In this document: one piece after another, positions 27,621-35,420 of the stretch
How positions within the stretch are numbered: position 1 is the stretch's first letter
Layout: every line of letters begins with the position of its first letter
Assembly: GCF_000684975.1 (NCBI RefSeq)
Contig: NZ_BAXZ01000008.1
Span: forward strand, 41,541-105,540
Length of the DNA: 64,000 bases
DNA from: Paraburkholderia acidipaludis NBRC 101816
GTDB taxonomy: Bacteria > Pseudomonadota > Gammaproteobacteria > Burkholderiales > Burkholderiaceae
Direction: 5' to 3'
Position numbers and translations under genes: made by a program
Notes under the pieces: generated by a model
Told to the model about the DNA's origin: nothing
The model's database searches: none
What the model saw: the letters and a program-made list of their open reading frames with translations, nothing else

Positions 27621-27726
27621 CAGATCCACTTAATCAGTAATCCTCTTTAAAACTCCAATCGCTAAATTTTTATTCATGTTCCTGCTTCCGGTCCGATAGT
27701 GCCGCCTCACTATGCTTCCAATACCG

Positions 27727-27746
27727 GAATGCGATTTATCGCATTC
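27727..27746. promoter_or_regulatory. Inverted repeat GAATGCGA / TCGCATTC upstream of DUF4148 gene
   Basis: Two perfect 8-bp arms with a 4-bp TTTA centre, 42 bp before the DUF4148 start. It lies between two regulator-rich blocks. A dimeric regulator could bind here, but no protein can be assigned. Confidence 0.35.
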
Positions 27747-27787
27747 GCTTACCGGCCAACCGATTTCGTTACTGGAGGATAGGCAAC

Positions 27788-28045
27788 ATGAAGACCCTTA
27801 TGATCGTCGCGGCACTCGCCGGTCTCGTCACGACCACGTCCGCATTCGCCCAGAGCGCCAACGCGGGCACCGCATCCGTTCGACCGGCCGCAACGCAGGT
27901 CGCCGCGAACGCACAGGGCAGCTGGGTGCCTCCGTATGGTCAACCCGTCGCGCAGAAGACCCGCGCGCAGGTTTATCAGGAACTCGTGCAGGCGGAGCAG
28001 GATGGCCAGCTCGCGTATCTGAACTCGACGCTCTACGCGCATTGA
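27788..28045 (+). CDS. DUF4148-family secreted protein
   Basis: An 85-residue exported protein: signal peptide MKTLMIVAALAGLVTT cleaved near AFAQ, a low-complexity Ala/Val/Gln stretch, and the DUF4148 C-terminus TRAQVYQELVQAEQDGQL then LNSTLYAH. It is a paralogue of the product of 8546-8785. The start is preceded by CTGGAGGA. It is embedded in the two-component cluster, which makes it a candidate target gene. A bidirectional terminator follows. Confidence 0.87.
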   Translation: MKTLMIVAALAGLVTTTSAFAQSANAGTASVRPAATQVAANAQGSWVPPYGQPVAQKTRAQVYQELVQAEQDGQLAYLNSTLYAH

Positions 28046-28079
28046 ACGGCCAGCACGTGAAACGGAAGGCAGCATCGAA

Positions 28080-28110
28080 AAGGTAACCGGTTCCCACAAA
28101 CGGTTACCTT
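28080..28110. terminator. Bidirectional terminator between DUF4148 gene and converging regulator gene
   Basis: AAGGTAACCG (28080-28089) and CGGTTACCTT (28101-28110) form a perfect 10-bp stem. On the minus strand the stem is followed by TTTTC, so it best terminates the gene ending at 28127. It may also serve the plus-strand gene. Confidence 0.75.
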
Positions 28111-28126
28111 GTGCGCGAGCGCATCC

Positions 28127-28834
28127 TCAACGGGATTTGGGCAACGTCAGTTGATAGCCGTAACGGCTGATGGTCTCGATGCGCGCTTCGAAGGCTTCGC
28201 TTTCGAGCTTGCGGCGCAAGCGCGACACGACGAGATTGACGGTGGACGGATCGATCTCATCCTTGTCCGGCCACGCGTAGCGGATCATCTGGTCGCGCGC
28301 GACCGGCGTGTCGGGATGACGCAGCAGACACTCCACCAGCAGATACTCGCGACGCGTCAGCTCCGCGCGACGTGCGCCCTCGACAATCTCGCGCGTGCCG
28401 GCATCGAGCTGCGGAATCATGCTCTTCGCCGTTTCCGCTTTGGCCGACGCGGAAACGGGCGCGGCGCTCGCTGTGCGCATCAGTGCAAGCAGGCGCTCAT
28501 GCATTTCGATGAAGGAGAACGGATAGCGAAAGCAGGCATCCGCGCCGGCGCGCAGCACCTGGGATCGCGCGTGGGCTCCGGCTTCGATGCCGAGCACGGC
28601 GAGTATCGTGGCACCGGGGGTCGCCTTCACGAGTTCCGGCAGCATGTGGAGCAGCGGCGTGAGCAACGCGCTGTCCAGCGCCATGATGATGACAGCGTCG
28701 AACGGCTCTTCGCCCGCGAGAAAGAGACCGTCGCGCAGATCCTCGGCGCGCTCCAGGCTATGGGCGCTTTCCTGCAACGCCTTCTGCAGCCAGGCCCCTT
28801 CCGCATGCAAGGGAGAAATAAGCAGTATGCGCAT
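28127..28834 (-). CDS. OmpR-like winged-helix regulator with degenerate receiver (pseudo-receiver)
   Basis: A 235-residue protein. The N-terminal ~120 residues keep the receiver fold pattern (MRILLIS start, FDAVIIM strand, LRAGADACFRYPFS) but lack the catalytic residues. There is no acidic pair after strand 1, Met stands at the Asp position and Tyr at the Lys position. The C-terminal domain is an intact OmpR/PhoB winged helix (LTRREYLLVECLLRH, RDQMIRYAWPDKDEIDPSTVNLVVSRLRRKL). Phosphorylation is therefore unlikely; it may be regulated by dimerisation, a ligand or protein contact. A close paralogue lies at 30018-30710. It sits immediately downstream of the kinase pseudogene. Confidence 0.88.
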   Translation of the reverse strand: MRILLISPLHAEGAWLQKALQESAHSLERAEDLRDGLFLAGEEPFDAVIIMALDSALLTPLLHMLPELVKATPGATILAVLGIEAGAHARSQVLRAGADACFRYPFSFIEMHERLLALMRTASAAPVSASAKAETAKSMIPQLDAGTREIVEGARRAELTRREYLLVECLLRHPDTPVARDQMIRYAWPDKDEIDPSTVNLVVSRLRRKLESEAFEARIETISRYGYQLTLPKSR

Positions 28835-28855
28835 GAACTGGCATCCGGTTGATTG

Positions 28856-29153
28856 TCAGGCGAGCGCGCTCGGCCAGCACGCGACGCTCATGCGCGTTCC
28901 CGGGCCGCCTGCGCGGCCCATGTCGGGTGCGTCGTCGATATGAAGCGTGAAATCGTGTACATGCAGCACGGCGGCGCGCTCGCTGCGGGCGATGCCGGAA
29001 CCGTTGTCGGAATGCGCAGCACATAGCGAAACCCACGAGCGAAATAAGCAGGACGCCGAAGAGCGCCGTGTAACCGATGAGCCAGCGAAACGTCGTGGTG
29101 TACCAGCGCCGTCCGGAACGGACCGGCGGCGCGGCAAAAGAGCGGCGCTCCAC
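28856..29153 (-). pseudogene. Histidine-kinase pseudogene reduced by internal deletions
   Basis: Starting 6 bp after the stop of the canonical response regulator, an ATG at 29153 begins a peptide whose RRWYTTTFRWLIGYTALFGV segment matches the first membrane segment of the intact kinase at 30731-32191 (RDRWQTTTFRWFTAYATIF). After about 45 residues the homology jumps to a different frame. There DNGSGIARSERAAVL matches the kinase G1 box (DDGPGIAPDERSAVL). It then jumps again to HVHDFTLHI and VACWP, matching the kinase C-terminus (RLHDFDLSI, IDCWP). The HAMP domain, the phospho-accepting His and most of the ATPase domain are missing. About 300 bp remain of an expected ~1.45 kb, and the remnant stops at 28856. 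Confidence 0.82.
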
Positions 29154-29159
29154 GCGGCG

Positions 29160-29843
29160 CTATCCGATGAGGTAGCCGGAGCCGCGCACCGTCTGGATCA
29201 GCGGCGGCACGCCCGGCGGGTCGATTTTCTTGCGCAGGCGGCCCATGTGCACGTCGATCAGGTTGGTGCCCGGATCGAAGTGGTAGCCCCACACGGCCTC
29301 GAACAGCATCGTGCGCGTGATGGTCTTGCCGGCGTGACGCATCATGAATTCGAGCACGCGGTACTCGGTAGGCAGCAAGGTCACCTCCTCGCCGTCACGG
29401 TGTACCTTCCGCGAAATCAGGTCGAGTTCGAGCGGGCCCACACGCAGTACCGTCTCGCGCGCGACGCTCGCCGCCTGACGGCGCCGCAGCAGCACTTCGA
29501 GGCGCGCCGTGAGCTCTTCGGGATCGAAAGGCTTGGTGAGATAGTCGTCGCCGCCCGCGCGCAGGCCGCGCACGCGCTCATCCACGTCGCCCAGCGCGCT
29601 CAGCATCAGCACCGGCGTCTGGATGCCCACCGTGCGCATGGCCGTGACGATGGATAGCCCATCCACGCCCGGCAGCATGCGGTCGAGCGTGATGATGTGG
29701 TAGTCGTCGCTCAGCGCGCGAGCCATGCCGTCGCGGCCGTTGTCGACCCAGTCGACCTCGTAGCCGCGCTGCTTCAGCTCGCTGACGATTTCATTGGCTG
29801 TGACGGCGTCGTCTTCCACCGTCAATACGCGCACCTGGCTCAT
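29160..29843 (-). CDS. OmpR-family response regulator (canonical)
   Basis: A 227-residue regulator from ATG 29843 (MSQVRVLTVEDDA). The receiver has the acidic pair EDD, phospho-acceptor Asp-54 (IITLDRMLPG), the Ser of MLSAL and Lys of TKPF. The C-terminal winged helix is typical (RVLEFMMRHAGKTITRTMLFEAVWGYHFDPGTN). It resembles metal- and envelope-stress regulators of the CusR/IrlR branch. Its own kinase gene immediately downstream is a pseudogene, so any phosphorylation must come from elsewhere; the intact kinase 0.9 kb upstream is the obvious candidate. The AT-rich stretch at 29925-29960 probably holds its promoter. Confidence 0.93.
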   Translation of the reverse strand: MSQVRVLTVEDDAVTANEIVSELKQRGYEVDWVDNGRDGMARALSDDYHIITLDRMLPGVDGLSIVTAMRTVGIQTPVLMLSALGDVDERVRGLRAGGDDYLTKPFDPEELTARLEVLLRRRQAASVARETVLRVGPLELDLISRKVHRDGEEVTLLPTEYRVLEFMMRHAGKTITRTMLFEAVWGYHFDPGTNLIDVHMGRLRKKIDPPGVPPLIQTVRGSGYLIG

Positions 29844-30017
29844 CTGTCTCGCACTCCGTCGCACCGACCGGCGCGACCTTTCAGGAATTTCGAGTTTACC
29901 GTCGGCCGGCTGATTTCTGCGATTCTTTCATGAAAATAAATTTAAATTTCGACGGACGCAAGCCCCTTGCCGGACGGGACGAGTTCCCGTATCCAGAAAA
30001 GCGGGCTTGCACTGCCC

Positions 30018-30710
30018 TTACGATTGCGGGTCGAGCACCACGGGCGGCCGGATATCGAGCTGGTAGCCATAGCGGCTGACGGTCTCGATGGTGGTACGCG
30101 CGCCTTCGGCGTCGAGCTTGCGGCGCAGCCGCGAGACGACGAGGTTCACGCTGGAGGCTTCGACATCGCCCTTCTCCGGCCACGCGTAGCGGATCAGCTG
30201 GTCACGGGCGACCGGCGCGCCGACGTGGCGCAGCAGGCATTCGATGAGCAGGTATTCGCGTGTGGTGAGGGAGATGCGCCGGGCGTCTTCGACAAGATCG
30301 CGCGTCAGCGGGTCGAGGCGGGCGGGTAAGGGAGCGGCTGCGGCCTGGGTGGCGCGCTGCAGGGCCAGCATGCGCTCCTGGATCTCGAGGATGGACCACG
30401 GCTGCACGAAGCAGGCGTCGGCGCCCGCGCGCAGCAGCCGCGCGCAGTCGGCAGGCGTTGCCCGCGTCAGGGTGACGATGATGGCCGGGGCGGCGGGCAG
30501 TTGCGCAAACATAGCCAGCGGTTCGGCCAGACCGTCGGGCGTCTGGCCGCCCGGCGTGCAGAGGATGATCGCGTCGAAGGGCTCTTGCGCGGCGAGATAG
30601 GCCGCGTCGTGCAGATTGTCGGCAATCTCCACGCTGTTCAGGCTCTCGCTCAGGGCTTTATGCAGGTAACCCCGCTCCGTATCGGAGGAGGAGCACAGCA
30701 GGACTCTCAT
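30018..30710 (-). CDS. OmpR-like winged-helix regulator with degenerate receiver (pseudo-receiver)
   Basis: A 230-residue paralogue of the protein at 28127-28834. The receiver-like half (MRVLLCSSSDTERGYLHKAL, EPFDAIILCTPGG, LRAGADACFVQPWS) has no acidic pair. The expected Asp position reads Cys or Thr and the Lys position reads Gln. The DNA-binding half is intact (LTTREYLLIECLLRH, RDQLIRYAWPEKGDVEASSVNLVVSRLRRKL). The gene lies 20 bp downstream of the intact histidine kinase, so the two should be cotranscribed although the protein cannot be a normal phospho-acceptor. Confidence 0.88.
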   Translation of the reverse strand: MRVLLCSSSDTERGYLHKALSESLNSVEIADNLHDAAYLAAQEPFDAIILCTPGGQTPDGLAEPLAMFAQLPAAPAIIVTLTRATPADCARLLRAGADACFVQPWSILEIQERMLALQRATQAAAAPLPARLDPLTRDLVEDARRISLTTREYLLIECLLRHVGAPVARDQLIRYAWPEKGDVEASSVNLVVSRLRRKLDAEGARTTIETVSRYGYQLDIRPPVVLDPQS

Positions 30711-30730
30711 CGGCAGGTTGTTATGAGCGG

Positions 30731-32191
30731 CTAGGTATGGTGCGGCCAGCAGTCTATCGTCACCACCGTCCCCTTGTCTGCTCCGCCAATGGACAGGTCG
30801 AAATCGTGCAGCCGCACAATCGCGAGAACGATGCCGAGGCCGAGGCCGCTGCCCGGCAGGTGGCGCGTGCGCTCGCTGCGGTAGAAGCGGCCGAGCACCG
30901 CGCTGCGTTCGTCGGGCGCGATGCCCGGTCCGTCGTCGCTGACCAGCAGTTGCGCTCCCGCCTCCCCCGCGCGCAGGACCACGTCCACGTGGCCGCCCTC
31001 GGGCGCGAACTTGATCGCGTTGTCGAGCAGATTGCTGAACGCCTCGAACAGCAGTTCCGGGTCCGCATGGATCGGATCGACCGGCGCGATCGACGAGGTG
31101 AGGACGATGGACTTCTCCTCGGCAAGCGGCGCATAAAGCTCGTAGAGCTCGCCAACGAGATCCGGCAGCGCCACGGACCCGAAGCCGCTGCGCCGCTGCA
31201 TCGCGCCGATCTCCGAGATGCGCAGGAGCGCCGCGAAGCGGCCGAGCACCGAATCGGCTTCGTCGCGCGCGCCGACCAGCATCTGCGCGACGCCAGGCTC
31301 GCCGCGGCGCTCGAACGTGTCGGCGGCCGTCGAGAGGCGCAGGCGCAGGCGCGTGAGCGGCGTGCGCAGGTCGTGCGCGATGCCGTCGCAGGCGCTCTTG
31401 ACCTCTCCCATCAGGCGCTCCACTTCGTCGAGCATGCTGTTCACGAGGTGCGAAAGCATGTCGAGCTCGTCGCGGCCGGCCACCGGCAATCGCTGGGCGA
31501 GATCGCCGCTCGCAATGCGGCCCGTCACACGCCGGATTTCCGCAACACGGCGGATCTGCCGCATGCTCAGCACGAGCCCGGCGCCCAGGCTCGCGGCAAG
31601 GCAGAGCAGGCCGCCGCCGAAGATCGCCTTCATGAGCTCGTCGTGCACATGGTGCACGTCCGAAAGCGTGCGCGCGACCACGAGCACGGATCCGTTCGCG
31701 CGAATCTCGCCCATGACACGCAACGCCGGCCGGTCGCTGCCGATGTCGACGCTCAGGGACTGTCCGATCTTGTGCTCGAACGTGTGCCCGTAGCGGTCCA
31801 GCTTGAGGCCCTCGGGCAGCATGCGGATGTCCCCGGCCTGCCAGTGGCCGGCGCCGTCGAACAGACCGTAGAAGTTATGCTGGTGCTCCTCGCGTTTGAG
31901 GCGCTCATCGATTGCACCCGCAATGGCATCGTCGGGGCGCGAATCGAAATAGCGGAGTTGCCAGCGCAGGCCGCTATCGGTTTCGCGCTCCATCGCGCGA
32001 GTCACCGAATACTCGATCACGCCGAGCAGCGCCATGAATGACAGCGAAAAGATCGTCGCATAGGCGGTGAACCACCGAAACGTGGTGGTTTGCCAGCGAT
32101 CGCGGGAAACATCCGCCGTTGCGGCGACACTCCGCGACGACACGGCTACGAACTTGCCGGACTTGCCAGTGGTCCAGCCGGGCAGACTCAT
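30731..32191 (-). CDS. Membrane sensor histidine kinase (HAMP, HisKA, HATPase)
   Basis: A 486-residue kinase from ATG 32191 (MSLPGWTTGK), which has GAGG upstream; an upstream TTG at 32266 is less likely. The order is a cytoplasmic tail, TM1 (FTAYATIFSLSFMALLGVI), a periplasmic sensor of ~130 residues and TM2 (GGGLLCLAASLGAGLVL). HAMP, the phospho-acceptor His-273 in IAHDLRTPL, N box FSNLLDNAIKFA, G1 DDGPGIA and G2 GSGLGLGI follow. All kinase motifs are present. Downstream lie the pseudo-receiver regulator (20 bp) and, further on, the canonical regulator at 29160, which is its most plausible partner. The signal is unknown. Confidence 0.92.
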   Translation of the reverse strand: MSLPGWTTGKSGKFVAVSSRSVAATADVSRDRWQTTTFRWFTAYATIFSLSFMALLGVIEYSVTRAMERETDSGLRWQLRYFDSRPDDAIAGAIDERLKREEHQHNFYGLFDGAGHWQAGDIRMLPEGLKLDRYGHTFEHKIGQSLSVDIGSDRPALRVMGEIRANGSVLVVARTLSDVHHVHDELMKAIFGGGLLCLAASLGAGLVLSMRQIRRVAEIRRVTGRIASGDLAQRLPVAGRDELDMLSHLVNSMLDEVERLMGEVKSACDGIAHDLRTPLTRLRLRLSTAADTFERRGEPGVAQMLVGARDEADSVLGRFAALLRISEIGAMQRRSGFGSVALPDLVGELYELYAPLAEEKSIVLTSSIAPVDPIHADPELLFEAFSNLLDNAIKFAPEGGHVDVVLRAGEAGAQLLVSDDGPGIAPDERSAVLGRFYRSERTRHLPGSGLGLGIVLAIVRLHDFDLSIGGADKGTVVTIDCWPHHT

Positions 32192-33092
32192 CGCAAACCT
32201 CGCTCGCACCGGGCGGCGAAGACCGACGGGCGCATCGCGAAGAGGCGATGTCCGCGGCCGTGACAAGGCGGCGGCGGCCCGAAGGTGCTGACTGACATGA
32301 CGATCCCCGAAAGCTTATCTATATATGCTCCGTCCAACAGCAGGTTCACGGACGTATCACTGCCTTTAACGGCCAATCATAGTGGGGACTTGCGGCGACA
32401 ACGGCATCATAACAGTGAAGACCGGGTTAAATTTTTACGACTATATAACAATAATGCTGCCAGAGTTTGCGCGCGTTGTCACCAACGTCTTGTGGGTAAC
32501 CACTAACAGTAGACATCGTACCCTCAGATCGATTTTGAGGTTTTGTCGAGTCATGCATCGCGCAAGGTCTCCAGTGGACTCGTTGCAGTGCACCAGTTGA
32601 GATGACGCGGACCTCGGTCCCGAACCTTTGGCAGACCAACTCGTTGGTTCCCATGTTTGGTGACCTGAGCCAGGTAACCGGATATGGGAACAAGAGACCT
32701 GAACTTCGTTGCACCGCGAGCGGTCCGCATCGCCGGATTGAGCCGGAGCCGTTTTTGCCGTGAGCTCATCGACCTGGAAGCGGACCGGAAGGGCCCCGTA
32801 CCTTGCGCGAAGGACCGCTAGTTCTCCCATAGAGCGTTACCTTTTGCCCTCCAGTATTCCCATAGCAGGCGACCATAGCGCAGTTTTTTACGGTTAATCA
32901 TAAGGTTACTGAGCTAACTGAATGTCGATTCTCATCAATCTGCTGAATTGACTTGGAAAGCGGGAGACCAGAGAACCCCCGTCGACTGGGGATGGTAGCC
33001 AGCTATGGGGTCTGTGGAGGTTGGTGACCACTTACTTGTTTATAGGGCCCCGGTTTTGGGAGACTTCTTTCTCTTCGGACGCAGGTTTCTGT

Positions 33093-33130
33093 GTTTACTT
33101 CAACACTTTAACTACTTTAGTAAACCTTTA
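33093..33130. other. AT-rich segment with CTTTA repeats, candidate DNA-unwinding element
   Basis: CTTTA recurs at 33106, 33115 and 33126, and GTTTACT (33093-33099) is inverted as AGTAAAC (33119-33125). The segment is AT-rich and ends 64 bp before the tight iteron cluster, the usual place for an unwinding element in iteron origins. This is position-based inference. Confidence 0.45.
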
Positions 33131-33135
33131 GGAGA

Positions 33136-33164
33136 CTCAAAGCCTTGCCTGGTAAGGCTTTGAG
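33136..33164. other. Perfect 11-bp hairpin at the edge of the iteron cluster
   Basis: CTCAAAGCCTT (33136-33146) and AAGGCTTTGAG (33154-33164) with a 7-base loop. It lies between the AT-rich segment and the first tight iteron (33194). It could be a single-strand initiation structure or a protein site; no T-run follows. Confidence 0.5.
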
Positions 33165-33704
33165 GGCGATTTGGTGCCCTCTTTTGGGATTCCGGTTACC
33201 TCGTATGGGAGTTCGGGTTTGTGGATATGGGAACCCGGTAGCCAGCGATGGGAGTTTGAGGTCGTGGATATGGGAGAAAGGTCTCGGCGTATGGGATCGA
33301 TGGCTCGTACTGCTCCAGGTAGCAGGTTATGGGATGCCAACCAGGTCACGAGTTATGGGGAACCTGGGATGGTTTGGAGGCTGGGCCCGGGGATGAGCTT
33401 CCTGATTGGGTCACCGGTTATGGGAGCATTTTGGGGTAACCAACTATGGGGCCGTGAGTCGGGTTCAAGAGAAAGGTCGCGGGATCAGACAAGGCCAGTG
33501 TCCTTTCGTGGTGTTCCTTTGACTGGCGTACCGATTCGTTGGGTATCCGGTTATGGGAGAAATTCAAGGTTCCCGGTTATGGGAGTTCCGCGTGTGACAT
33601 GGGGTTGTGTTGGCCCTCTCTGCGCCATGGTTAGGTAGCTGATTATGGGACACCTTGAAGGTAACCGGGAATGGGATATCGTCCCGGCCGTCGGCTCATT
33701 GGGC

Positions 33705-33713
33705 TGTGGACAA
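33705..33713 (-). promoter_or_regulatory. DnaA-box-like 9-mer (TTGTCCACA)
   Basis: The complement reads TTGTCCACA, one base from the E. coli consensus TTATCCACA. Other near matches are at 33220-33228 (inside an iteron) and 32491-32499. A single 9-mer is weak evidence; the cluster within the origin raises it. Confidence 0.35.
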
Positions 33714-34040
33714 CTGCCTCGTGCCGATTTGTCCCATAGGCAGGTACCTTTTCAGTGTTGTCGCCACGTATCTCAGTGTGTGAGTACTCACTTTTTGTCT
33801 TAAGGTTGCCGTTTATGGGAGCCTTGTTCGTCGCTTCGACTCCAAAGGTCTCACGTTATGGGAGGCCTGAACGCCACCTTGAAGGGGCATCGGCGGCGCG
33901 TTCGGTGCGGTGTGGGCGAGGCTGTCAACTGTTTCTTGTCCGGTGTCGTGCGACGGCACCGAACAGAATGCGGCCTTGAGTCACCTTGTCGCTTGGTATA
34001 CAGTTACCAACCGATCAGGTTCCCTTACACCGTGGGTCAT

Positions 34041-35420
34041 ATGGCAAGAAAGAAGGCCGATGCCGGCGACGCCGACAAACAAGGCGCACTCGTATTTCAG
34101 CAAGGCCAGCCGCCTGATCTCTTCCGCAAGGCCGTCCCTGCGATTCACATCGCGCCCAAGTCCGGGTCGATCAGCCTCCAGCAGCGCAAGATGTTCAGCT
34201 CGCTGATCAAGAACGCCATTCGCCAGGACTCGCTGGAGCCGGGCCGCTCGTCGTTTGAAATCACCATTTCCGCCCTCTCGCAGGACGTCGACCTTAACAG
34301 CAACAACACCGAGTACGTCAAAGAGACGATCAACTCGCTCATCAGCACGGTCGTCAACTGGGACTACCTCACCCAGGACAAGCGCAGCATCTGGAAGGCA
34401 TCCGGCCTGCTCGCGGGTGCGGAGCTCGAGCGCTCGGTGCTGCGCTACACGTTCTCGGAGCAGATTCGCGGCGAACTGCTGAATCCCGAGATCTACGCGA
34501 TGATCGACATGCGGATCACGCGGCAATTCAGGAAGGCGCACTCGCTTGCGTTGTGGGAGAACGTCGTGCGCTACGAAGCCGTCGGCATGACGGCCCGCTT
34601 CCCGCTCGCGACCTTGCGCGATCTGATTCTCGGCCAGGATACGTCGGCGCAGTCGTACAAGCTCTACAAGCAGTTCAAGAGCCGCGTGCTGGTGCCGTGC
34701 ATCAAGGAGGTCAACGAGATCTCGGATCATCTCTTCGAACTGATCGAGCATAAGGTGGGCCGCTCGGTCGTCTCGCTGCAGTTTCGTGTCACACGCAAGC
34801 CGGAGACCGACCCCTCCCAGGAATTGCGCGCAAACGAGACCGTGCTGATTGGCGAGATGTCGAAATTCAGCATTCCGGTTTCCGAGGCGCGCCGGCTGCT
34901 GAAGCAATACGGCGAAGAGAAGATCAGAACGGCCGTGGCCTATACGGCAGCACGCGTTGCACAGAAGAACGCGGCGCCGCTCGCGAACGTGGCCGCGTAT
35001 TTCCGCAAGGCGTTGATGCAGGGCTATCAGCTGCCGGGCGCGAATGCAGCCGCCGTCGGCGCGGGTGCCGAAACGGCGAAGGCACGCGAAAGCCAGGATC
35101 AGGTGAAGGATCGCTACATCGCCGCGAAGATCGCGGAGGCGCGTTCCTATTTCAACGAGCTGGAGTACGACGACCAGACGGCGCTCATCAAGCGCTATAA
35201 CGAGACGGTCGGGATGGACAAGCTCAAAGTGTCGACGACGAAGGTGCCGTCGAAGATGGCATCGACGAACTTCTTCCGCTGGGTCGTGCTGGACACCTGG
35301 GGACAGCCGACCGCGGCGGATCTTCTCGAATTTTTGCTGAACGGACAGCAAGGCACGGTTGCTGCCGATACGTTGTCGGCGGCGGATGTCGACCTTGCGT
35401 TGAAAGCGCGTTTCGAGTGA
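34041..35420 (+). CDS. Replication initiator, Rep_3/RepB family
   Basis: A 459-residue initiator. ATG 34041 (MARKKADAGDADKQGA) is chosen because the iterons and low-GC DNA extend up to it; the frame is open back to 33858 only by chance. The region from about 35 to 280 has the two-winged-helix pattern of plasmid initiators (SISLQQRKMFSSLIKNAI, FEITISALSQDVDLNSNN, LLNPEIYAMIDMRITRQFRKAHSLALWENVVRYEAVG, RFPLATLRDLILG, KEVNEISDHLFELIEHKVGRSV). An Ala-rich linker and a C-terminal helical domain (NFFRWVVLDTWGQPTAADLLEFLLNG) follow. It should bind the iterons and open the origin; its length matches secondary-chromosome initiators of Burkholderia rather than small plasmids. Confidence 0.88.
   Translation: MARKKADAGDADKQGALVFQQGQPPDLFRKAVPAIHIAPKSGSISLQQRKMFSSLIKNAIRQDSLEPGRSSFEITISALSQDVDLNSNNTEYVKETINSLISTVVNWDYLTQDKRSIWKASGLLAGAELERSVLRYTFSEQIRGELLNPEIYAMIDMRITRQFRKAHSLALWENVVRYEAVGMTARFPLATLRDLILGQDTSAQSYKLYKQFKSRVLVPCIKEVNEISDHLFELIEHKVGRSVVSLQFRVTRKPETDPSQELRANETVLIGEMSKFSIPVSEARRLLKQYGEEKIRTAVAYTAARVAQKNAAPLANVAAYFRKALMQGYQLPGANAAAVGAGAETAKARESQDQVKDRYIAAKIAEARSYFNELEYDDQTALIKRYNETVGMDKLKVSTTKVPSKMASTNFFRWVVLDTWGQPTAADLLEFLLNGQQGTVAADTLSAADVDLALKARFE

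Larger units (their letters stand above)
32649..33863. repeat. Array of about twenty 17-bp iterons, consensus GGTNNCCNGNTATGGGA
   Basis: Copies on the plus strand start at 32673, 32994, 33194, 33216, 33237, 33259 (shifted by one base), 33280, 33318, 33344, 33409, 33435, 33542, 33568, 33634, 33660, 33804 and 33847. Inverted copies lie at 32649-32665, 32825-32841, 32858-32874 and 33732-33748. The 3' TATGGG(A/G) part is nearly invariant; the 5' GGT(A/T/C)NCC part is looser. Such repeats next to a Rep_3 gene are the expected initiator-binding sites. The two nearest the gene (33804, 33847) may mediate autorepression. Confidence 0.9.
32192..34040. other. Non-coding origin region (about 1.85 kb)
   Basis: This is the longest gene-free stretch in the window and is clearly lower in GC than the flanks. 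It holds the iteron array, an AT-rich unwinding-type segment, a perfect hairpin and several DnaA-box-like 9-mers. It directly precedes the Rep gene. Short open frames here have no ribosome sites or recognisable products. I read the whole as the replication origin (oriV/oriC2-like). Confidence 0.8.

Noticed and set aside
28758..29153. 131-codon hypothetical gene after the canonical response regulator
   Set aside because: Only its first ~45 residues make sense, as the start of a histidine kinase; the remainder is out of frame with the surviving kinase fragments, so it is a pseudogene.
32649..33863. Possible CRISPR array
   Set aside because: The repeats are only 17 bp, degenerate, on both strands and irregularly spaced, and no cas gene is near. 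They fit initiator-binding iterons beside a Rep gene.
33858..34040. N-terminal extension of the Rep protein
   Set aside because: The frame is open but encodes no conserved segment, contains the last iteron and lacks a ribosome site; ATG 34041 begins the family-like sequence.
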